NCBI GenBank assembly: GCA_025200525.1
Contig: CM045761.1
Location: 97,936,182-98,000,181, forward strand
Length of the DNA: 64,000 nucleotides
Direction: 5' to 3'
Source: Camellia lanceoleosa
Lineage: Eukaryota; Streptophyta; Magnoliopsida; Ericales; Theaceae
Below the pieces are notes generated by a model. It was not told the origin of the DNA, did no database searches, and worked only from the letters and a program-made list of their open reading frames with translations. A program made the position numbers and the translations under genes. Positions 59,785 to 64,000 of the stretch are shown here, piece after piece (positions within the stretch are counted from its first letter, which is position 1; the number at the start of each line of letters is the position of its first letter).

Positions 59785-62390
59785 TATAGCTCGACTTTTC
59801 GCGCCCCTTTTTCAGAAGTTGAATAAGCCCTACAATATCAGACTCCCGCGGTTCTGAATTTGATTCCACAAGTGCAATACGAAATAGATAAACACCAAAG
59901 AGTCCAAGTCCGACAAATCTTTTGGAAAATCTATTTTGAATCAAATTGTCAAAAATGGACTACTTTTCCAGATACAGAGTTGCCACCTAAATATTTTTTT
60001 TTTTGAGAAATTTAGGAAACCCATGACTCGTGCCAAAGGCCACGTGTGCATTATCACCAAGATTGTCTCGGCTCAGGAACTTAGGTACGAGAGGGGAAGG
60101 TCATGAATTGAGCACCTCCGCTTGCTTGATCAAAGATTGGCCTCTACTAATCATGATATGAATTTTATTTACATTATATGCTTCTATTCCGATTTATTAG
60201 GCTAGCATTACTATGCGATGCGCACACACAATTATAGACTAATTTGTAAGAGTTGGAACAATTGATTCATGTTTGTTTTGAAAATTGTTTCAAATATGTA
60301 CCACTTAAAAAAGTGATCGCATATAAACATTACTCAAATTATTCAAATTCAAGCAATTAGTCTTCATCCACATGCATTCAAGCATTTTAGCATTTAAGCA
60401 ATTAGCCTCATGGTAAGTATGCTAGACATGACAACAATCACACGCATGCAATTATGCTAAAGCACAAAAATGCTCACCTTGTACTCCGAGGTGAGCCAAA
60501 ACATTCAAAAGAGTTAGAAAATATGTATGATCCTAACTAATGTAACATAACTAATGCAATATATACGATATGCTATCGATAGGCTTGGCTACAAATATGG
60601 CAAATAAAGCAATTTGATAGCATGCAGTCTAAGCACGTATTCAAAGAAATATTTAAACGACAATGCAAGTTAGAATGATGAACCGAGCCTTAGTGCATGC
60701 AATACAAGTGGATGCAAACATGAAGTATGCTAAACAAAACATGATGCCCTAAACTAACCATCATAAGTAGTTAAATAAAAGGAAGAAAGACTTGGGGTTG
60801 GAAGACATACACATTATTATAACATTGCACCCTCACACAGGAGGGTCCGAATGAACTAACTAGCTAAGTAATTAAAGCTAAACTAATTAATTAATTATTA
60901 CAAACCCAAATGAATAATTTAGCTAAACTACTTAACTAATTATTACAAACCGAATTAATTAACCAATCTAGCTAATTAAAATAATTACAACACGAGACAA
61001 ATTAGCTATTCTAACTAATTAATTACAAAGCCACTATGTTAAGCACAACACTAATATATTTACAACACGGATCCCAAAGATCGATGGAGGGCTCATGCAT
61101 GAATGCGGTTTCCACCCCAAAATGTCACTGTTTCTATTGCCAGGTGCCTTTGTTGCATAGTAGAACACTTGCACTGATTTCCACCTCCAGACCAACTCTG
61201 TTCTGTTTGCTGGATTTTGCACTGGTGGCCGACAGAGGGCCTGCCGTCCATTGATGGTGGCATGCCGGCCACTGCTGACTAGATTGTCCTGCTGCCACAG
61301 AGAGCAAATAGAGCAAAGAAAGTGTATTCTCAAGGGTTTGTTTGCATAATTTAACCCTCATCATTTGAACAGCTCAAAAGAGTAGTAAGTTTAATTCACA
61401 AACCACCAATGGATGCAATTTCATTGCACGATGACTTATGAACGAAGTGTGCAATTTCAATGAATGCAACAAAACAAGACTCTCAAACCACCTCTCTATC
61501 ATGAAAAATCAAGGGAAGTAGTTGACAATAAATCATGAACCGTTTTCATCACTAAGGAGTATGAAACGACTCAAGAATCGAGGGTTCAATTAACGTCCGA
61601 TTGAACCCAAACCAAATTATTATCTTGCTCTCTTTTTTAGCCTTAATTTTATTACTTCATTTTAGATTACCATCCATTCTTTAGTCAATTGAGTCCAAAG
61701 GTGAATTCAAGTCCTCTAATGGAAAGAGCGCTCAAACCAAGAGTTGTTTTGGGCATGAAAGAGACACCCTACCATTGGTAATGACCCCCAAAGGGATTAA
61801 ACCATTAAGCAAGACATCTCAATCTTATGCTTAAACAAATAAATAATTTGAAACCACTTTCAAAGAAAAACAAAAGCCAAGAAACGAGAGAGGTTGTAGA
61901 GGTGATTAAGAGTGATCATAAGTATGGAAAGTCACAAATAAACACTATCAACTCAAATAAGATGGTGTCTAATGCCTAAAACACCAACCTTATGAGGACA
62001 ATTACACTACAAGCATGCAAAACAAAGCTCAAATGCAACAAACACTTAAAAATAGTCCTAAAGTAGTCTTAAATAAGTCGTAAAACATGCTGGAATTAAG
62101 ACAAAAATAGCTAGAATAATAAGCTAAAACGTGGATCATGCTAGGCTAGTAAGCAAAACACAAGGAGGGGAGGCTAACCCCTCCAATTTTGAACTTCAAA
62201 ACAGGATTTTAGCTACTAAAATAACTCTAAAAATCAATATTTAAAAGCTCAAAAAAAAGATAGTGTAAAGGTGGGAAACACAAGGGTAAAGGCCTTGAGA
62301 ATAAGGTGTAAAGAAGGGTGAACCACCCCTCAACCTTTATTGGCCTTAAAATCCAAGTTTCAGCCCAAAAATATAAAGTTTTTACGGACC
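59785..62390 (-). repeat. LTR E, missing its 5' part
   Basis: It is collinear with LTR D from the TTTGGGCTGAAACTT block (62370 here, about 58735 in D) to an end at GAGCTATA (59785), normally CTACA. About 0.7 kb including LTR start and promoter is absent; the break lies just after the hairpin at 62434. Modules at about 61220-61280 remain. It therefore cannot start transcription. Confidence 0.65.
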
Positions 62391-62433
62391 AAAAATAGAG
62401 AAGAAACAGTGGGAAAAAGAGCCCACAGGCTGC

Positions 62434-62466
62434 CTACGTATTCCTTTGCAAGGAATCAAACCAGTA
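62434..62466 (-). other. Conserved hairpin next to truncated LTR E
   Basis: The inner stem is perfect here (ATTCC and GGAAT), where element A has ATTCC with GGGAT. The outer arm ACGTAG is kept but its partner has drifted. Confidence 0.5.
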
Positions 62467-62779
62467 TAATTCTGGGGCAAGATGCAAATGATATGCAAAA
62501 AATACTTTGAAGCTGGACTCACACGCTTCGCGAAGCTGACTATTTTGAAAACTTATGATCATGTAAGATGATGCAATAAGCAATAACAGATGCAATGAGA
62601 AAGATAATGATATAACAACATAAACACATAAGAATGATCAGCTTTAGGCTTAAAACCAACACGGGTTCCATGCCAAAAAGGTCTAAAACACACTCTGACC
62701 ACGCCAAAACACGAGATGAGGAAAGAAAACACAACTCAGGGTTGCGTTTCACGCATCTTGAGAAACTGAAAAAAATAAA

Positions 62780-63290
62780 AAGTGCTCGGGGATGTGAGAA
62801 AATCGCTTAGGGGCACGCTTCATACATCCTGAGCAACAGAGGAAATGCAACTCCGGGTTGCATTTCACACGTCCTGAGAAACAAGAAAAACCAATTGGGC
62901 TTGCAGTTCATGCATCCCAAGAAATAAGCAAAATCACTCAGGTTCACGCTTCACACATCCCGAGATAAAACACACCCAAGGCCACGCTTCACGCACCTTG
63001 AGATAAGAGAAAACTGCTCGGGCATGCACTTCACTCATCCCGAGATAAGAGGAAACTGCTCGGGCTGGCACTTCACGTGTCCTGAGATAAAACACACCCA
63101 AGGCCACGCTTTATGCATCCTGAAATATAAGAGAAACTGCTCGGGCTCGCGCTTCACGCGTCCGAAGATAAAACACGCCTAGGGCCGTGCTTCACGCGTC
63201 TCGAGATAAAACATGTCCAGGGCCACGCTTCACATGTCCTGAGAAACAAGAGAAATTGCTTGAGCACGTGCATTATGCGTCCCGAGATAA
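62780..63290. repeat. Minisatellite with CACGCTTCACGC and CCGAGATAAAACAC words
   Basis: About ten imperfect units of about 50-60 bases, such as CTCGGGC-CACGCTTCACGCGTCC-GAGATAAAACAC. A shorter 30-base unit with ATAGATGCACAAAGTGAA follows at 63300-63410. It sits where element A has its TTGCATTG minisatellite. Confidence 0.85.
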
Positions 63291-63739
63291 AACAAGGAAG
63301 TGTGCGATAGATGCACAAAATGAATAAATACAATAGATGCACAAAGTGAATGTTTGCAATAGATGCACAAAGTGAACATGTGTGATAGATGGACAAAGTG
63401 AACGAGTCGATATAGTGACAATGCATATTCTATGCAAGATAGACAACCGACGTATGATGTTGATTTGAAGATATGTTCTATACAAGAAATGAAAAGCATA
63501 TTCTATGCATGAATCATAAATGATGTAAGACATGCATGCAATATGCATATATGTGAAATACATATTCTATGCAACAGAAGAGAAAAAAGGTGTAATTTTG
63601 ACAAAACAAATAAAGTGATATTCGGTGGCACCTTCCGATTTACCTCTTGGATAAAAGGATACACCTCGTTCATAGTAGCAAGTGGGACACATTCGCAGCG
63701 GAAGTAGAAGCACGAAACAGCACCAGGACCTATTTAAGA

Positions 63740-63850
63740 GTCAACGGCCAGCTACCAGCCATCAGGAGAAGTTTTCAGCCACAAGAAGACCTTGCCAGCC
63801 ACCACTGTGGCCTGCTGGCCACCAATGCTGGCCTATTGGCCACCGATGGC
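63740..63850. promoter_or_regulatory. Module cluster of the second element
   Basis: Words here are GGCCAGCTACCAGCC, TGCCAGCCACCACTGTGGCC, TGCTGGCCACCA and ATTGGCCACC. It stands at the same distance from the leader block as 8146-8235 in element A, but with the CCAGCCACC/GGCCACC spelling of the B/D/E subfamily. Confidence 0.45.
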
Positions 63851-63885
63851 AGATTTAGGGTAAAAATGACTTTTCGCTTTGGGTC

Positions 63886-63895
63886 TTTAAATATA
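63886..63895 (+). promoter_or_regulatory. Likely TATA box of an antisense PMD gene starting past the window
   Basis: TTTAAATATA is followed by a pyrimidine-rich leader whose last part (TTTATACGTGTTTTCCAAT) matches the leader upstream of the PMD gene in element A (minus strand, about 8010-7992). In element A the TATA position reads TTTAAGTA. Whether a PMD gene follows is inferred, since the window ends here. Confidence 0.5.
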
Positions 63896-64000
63896 GGGCT
63901 CAGGGCTTCATTTCCTCACACCCACAAGACCAAAAATCCTCTTCCCCTCTTTTTAGACACTTTTTCTCTCTAGATCCGTGCTTTATACGTGTTTTCCAAT

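Larger units (their letters stand above)
62391..64000 (-). other. 3' internal region of a second Tat-like element
   Basis: Read on the minus strand it parallels element A from about 7990 to 9300: antisense-gene leader (64000-63880), modules (63850-63740), minisatellites (63420-62780), then the hairpin (62466-62434). No complete gene lies inside. Open frames at 63154-63563 are repeat translations. Confidence 0.65.

Noticed and set aside
63154..63563. Three overlapping minus-strand frames with SLCASI-like repeats
   Set aside because: They are translations of the 30-base ATAGATGCACAAAGTGAA repeat.

Overview
The window is nuclear DNA of a flowering plant, most likely a eudicot. The signs are one ordinary intron-containing gene with plant-type GT-AG introns, plant-only transposon families (Tat/Ogre-like Ty3-gypsy, En/Spm-CACTA, Harbinger and hAT-type MITEs) and nested LTR insertions. 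Nothing bacterial or organellar was seen. The species cannot be told from the sequence. All exon limits were placed by eye.

Region by region. (1) 1-14532 is the 3' part of a giant + strand Ty3-gypsy element (here A): a decayed integrase (1-1013), a conserved hairpin (1177-1213), two multi-exon genes in antisense to pol (a DUF7745-like pseudogene at 1672-2957 and a plant mobile domain, PMD, pseudogene at 3727-7750), a polypurine tract (9364-9376) and a 3' LTR of about 5.2 kb (9377-14532). (2) About 14541-17848 is an inverted LTR of a related subfamily (B). 17849-18465 is the 3' tail of a different LTR. (3) 18530-26926 is an LTR-type insertion with perfect CCTAA target duplications; a relative of the A LTR (C, 18848-23079, CTAAG duplications) is nested inside it. 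(4) 26932-29762 is intergenic and AT-rich, with a MITE. (5) 29763-39065 is the only intact-looking host gene, a four-exon alpha/beta hydrolase of 322 residues; its introns hold a partial exon duplication, MITEs and a LINE fragment. (6) From 39638 a CACTA element begins. Its TNP2-type transposase and second ORF are both decayed, and it is split by three solo LTRs (43217-45832, 46994-50031, 50323-53622). (7) At 56227 a minus-strand relative of element A interrupts the CACTA element: LTR D, a short internal piece, a 5'-truncated LTR E, then internal sequence running off the window. The last 150 bases match the promoter/leader of the antisense PMD gene, so a second PMD copy probably starts just past 64000.

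The main thread is the A/B/C/D/E retrotransposon group. Element A carries antisense PMD and DUF7745-like genes. Short G+C-rich palindromic modules (core like GGTCGGCCGACC) recur at corresponding places: upstream of each antisense gene and twice in the LTR. The spelling of the module differs between elements but is shared within one element. This looks like a cis-site family that may have co-evolved with an element-encoded factor; the function is inference.
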